Origin: Gymnopilus junonius | Lineage: Eukaryota; Basidiomycota; Agaricomycetes; Agaricales; Galerinaceae | Length of the DNA stretch: 38,718 bases | Direction of reading: 5' to 3' | NCBI GenBank assembly: GCA_015501075.1 | Contig: JADNYJ010000308.1 | Location: 1-38,718, forward strand | Shown: in pieces, positions 10,494-21,597 of the stretch | How positions within the stretch are numbered: position 1 is the stretch's first letter | How the letters are laid out: the number at the start of each line of letters is the position of its first letter | Program-made: the position numbers and the translations under genes | The notes under the pieces: generated by a model | The model's database searches: none | The model's input: the letters and a program-made list of their open reading frames with translations, nothing else | What the model was told of the DNA's origin: nothing

Positions 10494-11733
10494 ATGAAAA
10501 ACGAATACTCCTGTCTCACCAACCGAAAGCACCACCAACCGTCTGCCAAAAAACCAAAGACTATCCGGAGTCGACGACGACAGCATAAAAGCTTGGGGTT
10601 CCTGACGGAACTGGTGCGCCTGGCTCACGTGAATATGACCAGTGCGTTTGACTCATTTGATATCCTAGGATACCTATAACATATTCGGAGAGCGGATTGA
10701 CATTCAGCTGTCTCCGAACCGAAAACCATTTACAGGTGTATTTGGTATTAACGAGCCTTTATTGCAGAGCACAAGTAATGAGACGGAAGCTGATGCCTCT
10801 GAGGAATCATCATCAGGAGAGTCCCAAGAGGAAGAGGCCGTTCAACAGCAGTCAAGTTCCAACTCGAATGATCTACAACGGGTAGATCCAGGAAGTAGCG
10901 GAATCCTTCCACAACTCGTGGGTAATAATGCCACCCCTTCGCATGCGCGTTCGGTCGAGATGCCTAGATCGGGCTCGGTCAGCACGCATCGTCGATCGGT
11001 GTCGGCGCCATTGCCATATACAGCAACACCGGACGCTCAGGCGCATCCTTCATGGGAATCACAATTGCCCAATCAAGTACCCATTCAATACATCTCAAGC
11101 CCTTTTGGGGAATATACCATGCCTAATGCAGAAGCCTATCAACATATGGATGCAACGCAAACTGTGTACCCAGTGGAACCCGATACGAGCGCCCAAGTCT
11201 TTCAGGGATATGTCGATCCTCAGCTAGCGGAGACTTATGCTGGAGGCCTTCCAGTGTCGTGGGGCAATATGGATGTCGAAAATACGATGTCCGAATCGTC
11301 CCAGATATCTTTCGGCCGTCCAGCATTTCCAGCCATACATGAGGAGTTCGAACAGCTTGGGACTCCGTACGTACTTGCACAGAATTATCCCATTCCGCAT
11401 CACTCCACCGAGAGATATTACTTAGAAATGGCGGACGAGTGCTTTATGACGGGCTTTCAGGTTCCACAAAGCATTGCTTTCGGTGGACAACCCGATCCCG
11501 GATACTCCTTGCTTCCTAACGAGAGGATTCTTGACTCGGTCTCTCAGGTTCCTCGTGGCGCGAATATTTGGTCTGGAGGAGCCGACGGCGTTCTAGGTTC
11601 GGTAGGCCCCTTCTCTGCATCTCCTCAATTCCAGCCTGTCGATGAAGGAGTCCAGCCAACGACTTCTTCCAATCAAGGTTTCAATTATTTCTCTGGAACT
11701 CCGATGGCCGTTTGCTGTGCATTTGGCGCATAA
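10494..11733 (+). CDS. Ser/Gln-rich protein with basic N-terminus, unknown function
   Basis: The main body is one open frame to 11733. It has no ATG at its 5' end, so an upstream exon is needed. I propose join(10494..10641, 10691..11733), 396 residues, with an intron GTGCGT to TCGGAG and a CTATAAC branch-like site, which restores frame. The first exon is strongly basic (KKPKTIRSRRRQHK), like a nuclear localisation or DNA-contact segment. It is followed by an acidic Glu/Ser block (ETEADASEESSSGESQEEE), then long Ser/Gln/Pro-rich low-complexity sequence with scattered aromatic residues. This composition resembles the transactivation part of a fungal transcription factor, but I find no zinc cluster, homeodomain, HMG, bZIP or MADS signature. 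The long exon is convincing and the exon 1 model much less so. Confidence 0.5.
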
Positions 11734-12751
11734 TGCGCTGATCTTCCTCTCCTTCTCTCTTTTGATACGCTAGCTCTGCAGACTGTATAATACAGCATAT
11801 AATCCTATTAAACTCTATTAATGCATCCCATAACGGCTGGATGAGAAACAGAGTACTTGTTGGGTGGCAACACTTCAAAGTTTAATTGAGAGGCAAGGCT
11901 GTGGTTCAGCGGAGGGAATACAGAGATCCATCCACGTTATCATGTTCAGTGCACAGCCAGAATGAGGAGCAGGAGGGAGATCCTGACTCTGTCCGAAGCA
12001 CAGCCTGAGGCTCACAAATGTACGCCTGTTCGCCAAAATCTTCTCCTTGCTTCGGAAAGATAATTGCTCGGAAGGCGGTCTAAGGTTCGGGAACTGGTGC
12101 CCTATCGTCGCTACGATGGCATGTAGTTGAGGAAAGTGATGAAAGTAAGATGAAAGCGACTCTGATTATTGGACTCGTTGGGGCTCGTTGGACGCATGTA
12201 CCGTGACGCGTTTTACTAACTAAATTTAGATTGTGCTAATGCCGAGCCGGCATCCATTCGGCAATTTACAAAACAAAACATCTCTTGGCAATTCGGCCAG
12301 TGATCGCCGCATCTTTTCTCTTCTTCCAAGTCTTGACTGTCGACCCTTCAAGATCGTTATCTTCTTGCTGAGGTTCTTTGTTAACTCACTCTTTTCTGGG
12401 TTGCTCAAAAGGTCAGTATCAGGTTGACGCTCGTGACAATAATAGCATGATCCCATTCACAGCAATGTCTAAGAGTTCGCTGGCTGATCGTGTTGAACGA
12501 TTGTCATCTGAATGTGAACAGACTGAACTCTAAACCTCAGAGATAAACTAAAGTTCCGACATTCGGCCGCTATGGCGGCAACCACAGCGGCAACGAAATT
12601 GCCTCCACGAATTTGATGGGCAACCTGGGTTTTGCCCCTTCAGGCTTTCATATGGAAAGGATTACAAAAAGTCAAGGGTTTGAAACCTCCCCCTTCCCCG
12701 GCGCATCAGCTGCCAACCCTTCCATTTGGTGGCGTGCTTTACACATTCGCC
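11734..12751. other. Intergenic region, nothing recognised
   Basis: Only short frames on either strand. The region directly before 12752 is open in the same frame from 12632, but no ATG occurs there before the one chosen, so it is most likely 5' UTR and promoter of the next gene. Confidence 0.5.
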
Positions 12752-14381
12752 ATGGTATCTCTCTTGCGGTCGTTAATGGTACTCAGGATCCATGCCACCC
12801 ACCGATGGCAGAACGCGAGCAAGTACACGCGCCGACGGTGGACATTCTGCGGTGTCACCGGTTTCTTGACGATTTTCTTGTTTCTGTATTCCTTGTCGAA
12901 CTACGGCCAGCAGCACATACAACGGCTGAAGGAGATCGGGTCGTCCTATAGGCAGGCGGACTATAAGCCACCAGTCGTCGACTCTACGAACGGCGACGAG
13001 CCTCCTTCATGGGAGAAGCTCAGGAAATGGGAGTTGGATCTTCCTCAGCATGACCTTGACCTTCCCTACCCCGAAGGGCGTACAGGACGATACGTCTACT
13101 TCCGCAACCAGATTCAGTATCTCGGGTGGAACAACCAGCTGAACGAAGTGTAAGTTATTCATCAACTTTCGTTGTCCGGTCATTTTCTAACTCCCCGGAA
13201 TAGCCTCATGAACACCTTCCTCGCCTACAAATCGAAACGCACATACGTATTCCAAGATTATCATTGGAAAGTCGACTACTACCCCTGGCCAGAATCTCAA
13301 GTCAAGGACTGGCCATTACGCACCCCAGCTAACGCACTGATCAGTGGTCCCTCTGTCGGTGGTCCCTGGGATCCAGAAGACCCCGCTCCCAGGTCGGTCT
13401 CCGATGATTGGTGGGACACAGTCTGCCCTGAAAAAGAGCGACGCATCATCAACACGCGGGAAGTCAAGCCCGCTATTATGTGGGAGAATGGTGAAGTGAT
13501 TTTCAACCACTGGGTGAAGCTCCTCGGGGAAGCTACAGACAGATGCATCGAAATCCAGGCTGCAGATCGTGAGGAGGACGGATTCCCTCAGGTGTTCGAC
13601 CTGTTCCTATGGGGTTCAGATCGTATTTTGCCTCTATGGGAGAGCTTCAAGGATTCGCCTGTCAGTCGCCTTCTTGGGACATCACCTATCGTTGAAGCCG
13701 CCGTTGCGAAGAACGAGTATCTGTTCGTGCCTCGTGGACCTCGGCCTTCTGTTCCTGCAGCTCGAAACCCCTTCGATCGTATGTTCGCCGTTCACTTGCG
13801 CAGAGGAGATTATAAAGACGCTTGCTTGGGTTTTGCCAATTGGAACTCTACGTTTTACAGCTGGAATCTGCTACCATTCCTGCCCGACCGATTTATCAAC
13901 CCACCCGGCTATACGTGGGGCACCAATACCCCTGAAAATGTTGAGTTCTTCCTGAAACATTGCTTGCCATCAGATGCGTCCATCGTCGAGCAGGTCAACA
14001 ATGCGCGGTCGGAATATGCCGCCGCTGGTAAGCCAGGGGAGCACAGATATTTGGACGTTCTGTTCTTGTTGACGAACGACAAGACGAGTTGGGTGGATGG
14101 TCTCAAAGCGATGTTCAAGAAACATGGCTGGCATACGATTGTTACGACTTCTGATTTGGAACTGGATCCATGGGAGAAGGATGTGGGTATGGCTGTTGAT
14201 ATGGAGATTGCGCGGAGGGCAGCGGTATTTCTTGGTAATGGGGTAAGCATGTATCGGATTTGAACCACATTCGGGTCTGGCTGACTTTTCTATTATTTTG
14301 CAGTGGTCTTCGTTCACTAGCAACATCAACCACCGACGACTCGTAGACGGCAAAGAACCTATCAGCATTCGCTTCTATTAA
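12752..14381 (+). CDS. O-fucosyltransferase-like type II membrane protein, copy 1
   Basis: The model is join(12752..13149, 13204..14242, 14304..14381), 504 residues. Both introns (GTAAGT...TAG, 54 nt with CTAAC branch, and GTAAGC...CAG, 61 nt) join in frame. The start ATG sits in GCCATGG. A short basic cytosolic tail precedes one membrane segment at about residues 31-50, then a stem and a lumenal domain: a Golgi/ER type II topology. The lumenal part carries FAVHLRRGDY near residue 328, matching the His-x-Arg-Arg-Gly-Asp region of GDP-fucose O-fucosyltransferases that contacts the sugar nucleotide. Near the C-terminus it has VDMEIARRAAVFLGNG followed by WSSFTSN, the usual acceptor-fold end (D-x-E...G-x-x-S-S-F). 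The likely role is transfer of fucose, or a related sugar, to protein or glycan. The acceptor cannot be inferred. It is a tandem paralogue of the next gene. Confidence 0.85.
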
Positions 14382-14819
14382 CAACATAATTTCTATCATT
14401 GGGTTTTTTGCTTTTGTCCAATTAAAAAGTAACCTTATATCAGTATACCCGGGGCTGTTGTCTGTACTGACCTTGTTGTATGGATTTCATTAATATTGAA
14501 TAATGGATTATTGTATGTAACGCCTGTCAATAGATTTCGGATCGCCTCTTCACTGAGAGCATATACAGTCGATACTAGCGCGATTCGTTTTCTCCCAACA
14601 CAGGTTTCTTTCATCTTTCCCAGCAAAGTCAGATTTCCTTTGATAAAAACTGATTGTTACCGTCTACAGCCACTGAATAGCTTTGATGCACCCAGGTCCT
14701 GGCAGAATGGTGCAGAATCAGCCTTGCCAAGGAAATTGCGGAGCCTTATGTAACGGGGATAATTCCCCGAACGAACCACTTTGCTGAAATTTGCAAAATT
14801 GTGTACTTATCGCCATCAC

Positions 14820-14826
14820 TATATAG
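14820..14826 (+). promoter_or_regulatory. TATA box and CACGTG upstream of O-FucT-like copy 2
   Basis: TATATAG lies 67 nt before the ATG at 14893 and is followed within 10 nt by CACGTG, an E-box-type palindrome. The spacer 14382-14819 between the paralogues shows no gene. Confidence 0.5.
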
Positions 14827-14892
14827 GACACGTGGTATTGGCTCCTCGACCCCGTTCTCCTCTGCCCATCCTCGCCGTCGTCGCTGTCGAGC

Positions 14893-16490
14893 ATGATCCC
14901 CACGAAAAGGCTGTCCTCCGTACAACGCTGGAAGCGACGCTCCCTCCAGCAATGGCAGTACGCAGACCGCAGAACGCGTCGGTGTTGGATTCTCGGTGTC
15001 GTCGTCGTCTCCTGCACTTTGTTTTGGTTCACCTGGACAGGGCACGTTCCCCACCACTTGACTCGCGCGAAGGAATTCGCGTTGAACGATATTGATCTGG
15101 ATCAGCCGCCTACGTATGAAGGGTTGAGGAAGTGGGAGAAAAACTTGCCACAACATGATTTGGAGTTGCCCTATCCTGAAGGACGGTCGGGGCGGTACGT
15201 GCATTTTGCGAGTCAGGTTCAGCAATTGGGGTGGAATAATCAATTAAATGAAGTGTATGCCTCAACTTCACGTTTTATTTATTTTTACTGACAATTTGGA
15301 TTCTATACTGCGCAGTCTTATGAACACCTGGCTGGCACATGAATCCAAACGGGCCTACGTTTTCCAGGATTATATCTGGAAGAACGAGTATTACCCATGG
15401 CCACGACCAAAAGCTCATCAATGGCCGCCCCGCACCCCTGCGAACGCTCTCATTAGTGGACCTTCTGTAGGTGGCTCATGGGACGCAGACGATCCTGCCC
15501 CTCGCTCCGTTTCCCAAGCCTGGTTCGACATTGTCTGCCCAAAGCACGACCGCCGCATCATCAACACCAACGACGTCAAACCTGCCATCCAGTGGGAGCG
15601 CGGCGACGTCATCTTCAACCATTGGAAGACACTCCTCCTTGAAGCTCCAGAGCGGTGTATTGAAATCCAGCCAGCGAGTAGGAAGGTGGATGGCTTTCCG
15701 CAGGTGTTTGACCTATTCGTTTGGGGCTCAGACCGTATCCTGCCACTTTGGGAGAGCTTCAAGGAGTCGCCTGTCAGTCGGCTGTTGAAGACGTCCCCGA
15801 TTATCGAGGCTGCTGTTGCTAGGAACGAGTACTTGTTCATGTCGCGAACGAGGCCGCCGGCAAAGAGGAATGCCTATGATCGGATGTTGGCTATCCATCT
15901 GCGACGGGGGGATTTCAAGGAAGCATGCTTGAGCCTAGCCAACTGGAACTCGACCTTTTACAGCTGGAATTTAGTGGATTCCTTACCAGATCCGTTCATC
16001 AACCCCCCAGGCTATACATGGGGCAAAAACACTCCCGAGAACGTGGAATATTACCTGACGCGCTGTTACCCCACGGACAACTTCATCATTGATAAAGTCA
16101 ACTCTGCTCGAGATGATTATGAGCGAGCAGGTCGGAAAGTTGGCGAGGATAGGAACCTTGATGTATTGTATTTGCTGACGAACGATAAGTCTGGGTGGGT
16201 CGACCAGCTGAAGGAGGTCTTTAAGAGGCATGGGTGGAGAACGATTGTGACGACCTGGGATCTGGAGTTGGATGCCGAGCAGAAGGATGTTGGAATGGGT
16301 GTTGATATGGACATTGCGCGGAGGGCGGCTGTCTTCATCGGAAATGGGGTAGGTTCTCTTCGCTTTCGTATATTCTCTCAAGTTCTCTGACCTCGGACTT
16401 GAATTATTTCAGTGGTCTTCGTTCACAAGTAATATCGTCCACCGACGTCTGGTCGATGGCAAGGAACCTATCAGTATTCGCTTCTATTGA
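14893..16490 (+). CDS. O-fucosyltransferase-like type II membrane protein, copy 2
   Basis: The model is join(14893..15254, 15316..16348, 16413..16490), 490 residues. The intron positions and phases are identical to copy 1 (after NNQLNE and after the GNG motif), so the two arose by tandem duplication of an intron-containing gene. The membrane segment is at about residues 31-49, preceded by a very basic tail with RRSL and RRTRR. The catalytic-domain landmarks are conserved: LAIHLRRGDF, NSTFYSWNL, INPPGYTWG and a C-terminal WSSFTSN block. The N-terminal tail and stem differ most from copy 1, while the lumenal domain is highly similar. Both copies look intact, so both are probably expressed. Reaction as for copy 1, with substrate unknown. 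Confidence 0.85.
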
Positions 16491-18706
16491 GTGTCGTCTA
16501 TTACCTCTTCGCGGACTTCCTATCTAGCACTCAGCGAAAACGATGACACCGATTCTATTATCTAATTGTATACCCCGTACCATGTAGACGAGTAGCTACG
16601 CAACTGATGATCTAATGAACTCCGGAACTTGTCTATATAATGCAATACTATTTAATGCTTTCAATACGCAATACGTCCTTTTACTATTCGGAATTCTCGG
16701 GTTACAACACATCTGGTGTACGGAAGATCTTTGCTGCTATTGCCTATTGGCCAAGGTTTACGGCGTCGGTGAATAGTAATAATATCCCGAGGGTGAATCC
16801 AGATAGTAAAAGTCTCGGGTACGACGGCGTTAGGAAGCAATCAAAATTTTGACTTGCTCGGAGAAGGGTGAGGTAAGTCTTTCTGATGAACTTTCAAAGG
16901 ACCTTACTCTTTTTTGAGAAATACTACCGCCGTATATATCGGTGATCATCAACTGTTCATGTACGAAAGTCCCAACGCAGTGTTGACCATGGCCAGTGTG
17001 TTTTTAACAAAGACAAGAACATACTATTGACCTTCAGAATTCTCTCTTAAATACAAAAGACCTATACTGGTGGGCTCTGAGAAAGGAACAATAACAATAT
17101 TACGCCACAGAACAGCAAACCACTGACAGTCGACCCAGCAACGGAGAGCCCAGAAAAAATATTATGCAAGCTCCGTAAATAATTCACCTGGAGTCAGAAG
17201 ATATTTCTCGCCAAAAGTGAGTGATGTCGCATTCGATGACGGCCATGAAGAGGAGGGTAGAAGATATGATCCATAATCGGCCGATATATGGACCATAGAA
17301 AGCGACTATCAAGACAGTGTTCAATAAATAAGAATCAAGAAGCAGTGAAAAACAATAGATAGACGCTCTAGTCACAGACTTACCTTTGTGCTCGATGCTC
17401 GACCTCTGTGCGGGACCAAAGAATCCAGCGGATCTCTAACCCAAACTTCCTGATGCCGGCAACAGCCTGTGTACAGAAATCCTCGTATTTTCCCGCAACA
17501 AAATAATATAAAGACTGAAAGCCCAAGATACAGTATAGCTTGATGAAGGTACACCAGATACACGATGCCGTCAATCAGTTTATTACCTTTTCGGCAAAGG
17601 GACATCAGAGAAAGATGAGAAAAGGGGAAGCGGAATAAATTCGGCAATAAGAGAGGTAGACCGCAGAGATGGAGGTACAGCGAGTGCCCAAGGCTTGTTC
17701 ATGACGTTGATCAAAATACGGAGATTCCCTCGTACGCCATGAAATAAGAAGAGGTAGGAGAGCACCTTAGTTATTTGTGGAATCATCTGGGGTAAGTTAT
17801 GGTGTATAAACTACTATCACGGCAAGCGATGTAAAATCTCACCTTCGTCTAGTAGAAATTGAATACCCTCGTCGTCAGAAGGGGGTGAAGGTACCTCGGG
17901 CAAGCTTGAATTTTGAAGGCCTTTTATCTTGAACCAAGAACCATAAGTGATATAAATATAACCACTCTTTCCACAGAAACAAAAGAACGTCCGAAAGGCA
18001 GCCCAGACCTTGCTTAGATTGCTTTATTGATCCTGATTCTTGGGTATGTGAGCACATATGCCTTGTACTAAAATCGTCGGCAGCCTCGCTTACGGGGTCA
18101 GTTTACAAAGAGAAGCCCTTTGCAAAAGGAAAGAACAAAGGAACAGCCCTACGGCCAAGCGGCTACAACGAACACGTTCGGCAAACGGAGCCCACTATTC
18201 AATTCTTTCCTTTTTGAAATGCGGGTGGCAACAACAGCGGCAGAACACTGGGCCTTGGGCGCGAGTGGCACCACTTGTAGAAGACAGAAAGGGTGGCGGA
18301 ATAATAAACGGTTCTTTAGTTCTTTTGGTTCTCAGTGCTCGCAAAGGTAGTACTTGGTGCTCGTTGACAATAGGAGATCGCGAAATCAGGGTTGGCGAGT
18401 CTTGAGACACTTGTGAAAATAGCGAGTTGGAGAGCGGGTTTGAAAAGACAAACGTTTAGGTTTTAGGCGTAGCTAAGCTAGCATGTCCGTCCACATTAGG
18501 CACGACATTAGGTTCTCCAGAACTTCTGCATGAAAAAAGCATGCAATTAAAGGCTATAGCTTAAAATTCAGCGTGGATGTAGTTGGATATAGATGAAAAG
18601 ATGGAGGCGTGAACCTGTCAAATTTATCGAGAGCGATATGCACTCTGCGTTGCCAATTCAGCAGGGGGTGGAAACTTGTATCAGTAATTGTCAGTAGTGC
18701 TCACTC
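16491..18706. other. Gene-poor region with decayed hydrophobic frames
   Basis: Minus-strand frames at 17184-17375, 17372-17647 and 17583-17786 are hydrophobic and look like pieces of a multi-pass membrane protein (for example a YLVYLHQAILYLGLSVFIL stretch), but I could not join them or name a family. The sequence at about 17040-17180 resembles 26180-26290 (shared ATGCAAGCTCC and surrounding bases), so it belongs to the duplicated landscape around the cluster. Frames at 18058-18410 overlap on both strands and are unsupported. Confidence 0.4.
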
Positions 18707-18779
18707 ATTGATTCCATTCCTGTGGCTGAGCCATCGCCGGAGGAAGAAGGGAGACGAGACCCAAGAAGTGCTTGAACAG
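18707..18779 (-). pseudogene. Relic of CBM1 small secreted protein gene (next to A)
   Basis: The minus strand encodes a signal-peptide-like exon 1 (FKHFLGLVSLLPPAMAQPQ then EWNQ and one base), homologous to the same exon of the 26461-26930 copy. The start codon position reads CTG, and the expected donor GTAAG after EWNQ reads GAGTGAG. No CBM1 core exon is visible downstream. The upstream flank (about 18840-18900) retains the shared CGTCTGGGGTTAT block, but its TATA is changed to GATATGA. It is a dead copy located downstream of gene A in the same orientation. Confidence 0.6.
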
Positions 18780-18996
18780 TTGGAAGATCGGACTGAAATG
18801 TGCTCTTGAGATTCGGGTTCAGTTGACTATTTCTAAGAACTATTTCCGTACTTGATGGTCATATCGTACCAAATAACCCCAGACGGACCATATTCGCACC
18901 CTCCTACCGAAGCCGAGGCCATGAGATTTCCAGCGCGATCGTAATAGTAGGAAAGCTTTTCTCCGGATACGCAACAACTGAACTGACCGACACCAA

Positions 18997-20250
18997 TTAG
19001 GCGGTACGCGTAACATTGCTGTCGTAGAGACTATGGTCATGCCATGCCAGCAAATTCAGCAATAATCCTTCCATCCTTCCGACCTTCCAAATTATAAAGA
19101 ACTGGTTCAAGCATCCTGCTTCTGCTTGGCCGCCGCATAAGAAGGCCGCCTGGAATTGGCTCTTCCAACAAATCATATTCGGGAAAGGCCAGGCACCGGA
19201 AAGGGTGTCATAACTTCGAGCACTCTCACTACCAAACACTTTTTTGGTCCCCTGGAGGCGGATAGCACTGATGGAACTGGTTGATAGTTCGAAACGGACG
19301 AGCAATTGACCTGCGCAACGAAATTATTAGCATACTCAAGAAAATCTACATTCTGTACGAGTACAAAGACAGCGTACCAGTGTAACGCACGTAACGTACG
19401 TAACGTGCCGCTAACTTTACTTCTGTTTTCTTGCGCGAGGTTCGGTATAAGTGCCAAAAAATTTTCCAAGAGAACTGGTGGACCATTGACCGATTCAAGA
19501 AGAGCCTGTTGATGAAGGGGTGTTCCAAGTCAAGAATAAAAGGTTGATCAAACTCATAATGCAAGTTGGCTCTCCTGGGCTTTTGGGATCGGCCTGCAAG
19601 GCTTTGTATATCAGAAACAACACCCTCATCTATAAGCGACTCCTCCTTCGCTTTCGACAGAAGCGCCTTCCAAGTAGTAGGCGCTCTAATGAGGTTGTAC
19701 GCGGTTATCTGCCATATGCTACCATTTGGCAACTTGAGGTCTTCTCCGTCATCGAAGTGCGACGCGTCAGACATGATGCGGAAGCGGATCTCTCCAGCCA
19801 ACGCGAGGGATGGCTTGTCAGGCGGTGGCTGGAGGTAGTACACTGTGCCGACAGTGCCAGGGGGGAACTTCTGGGGGGAGCTACCATGATAGAAAAATCT
19901 GGCCCTTCTGTTCTCTGGTAAGATGTTCATGGTAATAGACGGCTTCCCCGAGAAGTCGTATACCTGTTGATCCAACGATTGCATTTTATGAGGGTCGAGC
20001 GTCAGGATGGACCGCGACGAACGCGGTCTGCCCGCACGGAGGGATGATGCCTACTCAAATGATTCGGGTTAGGACTGTAGTGGTAGGGGTGCATGAAACT
20101 TGAAAGGATAGATACCGAGAAAGAGCGATGGCCATAGCAAACTCCACCCCATTGTTGCCTAGGTCGAATGCATCCTAGGAAGTTTGAAAGCTTCGGGGTC
20201 ACGAAAATATGCAGTAGAATATGTCGATGGGTGATTGGCGCACAAGTCAT
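18997..20250 (-). CDS. Family member A (FPPGTVG/DGEDLKLP family), shifted C-terminus
   Basis: The model is complement(join(18997..19310, 19378..20050, 20116..20250)), 373 residues. Exon 1 encodes a basic presequence-like leader (MTCAPITHRHILLHIF... GHRSFS). It joins in frame through a GTATCT...GAGTAG intron with a CTAAC branch to the domain exon. The conserved core reads FPPGTVGTVYYLQPPPDKP, EIRFRIMSD, FDDGEDLKLPNG. A third exon follows a GTACGC...CGCAG intron. Compared with B, exon 3 carries a 10-nt insertion and one extra C (around 19207), so the C-terminal 90 residues are read in other frames. The frame stays open but the conserved tail is lost. Either a young pseudogene or two base-call errors. 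Function unknown. Confidence 0.65.
19382..19408 (-). repeat. Three 9-nt tandem units in the exon of A
   Basis: On the plus strand GTAACGCAC, GTAACGTAC and GTAACGTGC follow each other. On the coding strand they give the residues RYVRYVRY just before the second intron. The orthologous spot in B has only one unit, so this is a recent in-frame expansion. Confidence 0.7.
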
Positions 20251-21141
20251 TTTCCTATACAAAATTCATGAGATGGGCTTCAAGGACTTTATCTTGAAGC
20301 GGGCGCAGTGAGTTGTGGATGGATCATGGATGGATCACGACTGGGGATGTGGAGCGCGAGAATTTCTGTAATACCTTTGATAAATATTATTAAATAATGA
20401 TAAAGTTCAGACCAGTCGTTCCATTATAGGGACCTCCGCCTGGTTGTCATCCATCCATCCAGCTGACTACATAGGTAGGTTGAAAGTCATCAAGATTCTG
20501 GGTAATTTCCATGTTGAAAGTTGAATTTCAACATGTCATAGGTCTGTTGGAATATCCGAAAGGAAGTCCCAAAGCGTTACGTTTATTTGGGGAGGTAAAC
20601 GCGCAAGGTTACATCATAGTCAGTAGTACTAGTCCTTAAGTACGTAGATTAACCTTCATAACAATAAGAGTACATTTAAAAGGAAAGATACAAACATTCA
20701 TAAAATGGAATGATGAAGGCCTATTTGGGTGAAGATCAGGCACTAGAATGGAGTCGTTTGAAGATAGGTAGGTAGGTAGGTTTTCGTTTACCCGGAAGGT
20801 CCCTATAAAGGAACGACCGGCCTGCAATATCAACGGAGACTGTTAACTCCACTTCGTTTTTATCCGAATATTCCAATAAGGTTAGGTTTCAACCTAAGCC
20901 ACCTTCACAATGATCGCGTCGATCAAACTTTACGCCGTCGGCGGGTTGTCAGCGAGTATACATACCCAGCAATAGGAATGCAGTGTTGACCACGATCACT
21001 GCGTTTGTAACTTATTGAAAGAGCCAATATATATATCGCCTATTGTCACACAAGTCTGCGAGATATGTCTCATCTGGGAATTCGCAGGCAACAATGTAAC
21101 CTTGCTATTAACCCTTCCGTCAATCCAACTTTCCAGAGCAT
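20251..21141. other. Intergenic, with hairpin and TAGG repeat
   Basis: No gene is recognised. At 20510-20535 CATGTTGAAA and TTTCAACATG form a perfect 10-bp inverted repeat with a six-base spacer. A short run of TAGG units lies near 20765-20780, and GATGGATCAT-type repeats near 20320. The piece around 20965-20990 (GCAGTGTTGACCA) recurs near 16978-16990, showing further duplicated debris. Confidence 0.5.
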
Positions 21142-21342
21142 TCAGCGCGGTGGCGACGCAGAAACAGTCAAATCGGACTGTAAATACATTATTAGCTTGA
21201 ATTTTATCATAGTAAAAGCAGTAGAATACAAATAGGAAGACAATATTTCTCGTGTAAGAAGTACAGGTTCTATTGGATGCAGGTTTGCGGCGGCGCAAAA
21301 TCGTTGGTAGTGATCTTGATTCCACTCCCGTGCCTGAGCCAT
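21142..21342 (-). pseudogene. Relic of CBM1 small secreted protein gene (next to B)
   Basis: On the minus strand the relic starts at MAQAREWNQ (21342), lacking the signal peptide and the CGGIGYTG exon. It keeps the degraded core exon (Cys-Ile-Gln-stop-Asn-Leu-Tyr-Phe in the matching frame), an intron with a CTAAT branch and TTACAG acceptor, and a last exon SDLTVSASPPR that aligns with the PGLTVYPPPPG tail of the better copy at 26461-26930. An in-frame TAG and missing cysteines make it non-functional. Same orientation as, and downstream of, gene B. Confidence 0.6.
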
Positions 21343-21406
21343 CTTTAATGGTCTGAGCTTCGAGTTCGGAAGACTATTTCCCAGAATACTTCTGAGCTTG
21401 AGCATG

Positions 21407-21415
21407 GTTATATAG
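21407..21415 (-). promoter_or_regulatory. TATA box of the CBM1 relic next to B
   Basis: The minus strand reads GCTATATAACC, preceded about 8 nt upstream by CGTCTGGGGTTATTGGAT. The same arrangement precedes the copy at 26930, so it is the ancestral CBM1 promoter carried along with the duplications. Confidence 0.5.
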
Positions 21416-21597
21416 CATCCAATAACCCCAGACGAACATTCGTATCCTCCTACCAAAGTCGAGGGAATGAGATAGAGCAGGATCATAATGGCATGAAAAT
21501 CAGAAGATTTTTCTCTGGTTGCGAGACATGCATCAACTGCGAGCCAATTGATACCAATCAGGCGGTACGCGTAACATTGCTGTCATAGAGACTATGG

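Noticed and set aside
10736..10767. Possible 32-nt intron (GTGTAT...TTGCAG) in the 10494 gene
   Set aside because: Removing it introduces a stop within a few codons, and 32 nt is shorter than the other introns in the window.
19520..19921. Plus-strand ORF of 133 codons, repeated at 22052-22450 and mirrored at 37113-37505
   Set aside because: It is the antisense of the conserved domain exon in A, B and E. Its conservation follows from the coding strand, and it lacks introns and tail conservation of its own.
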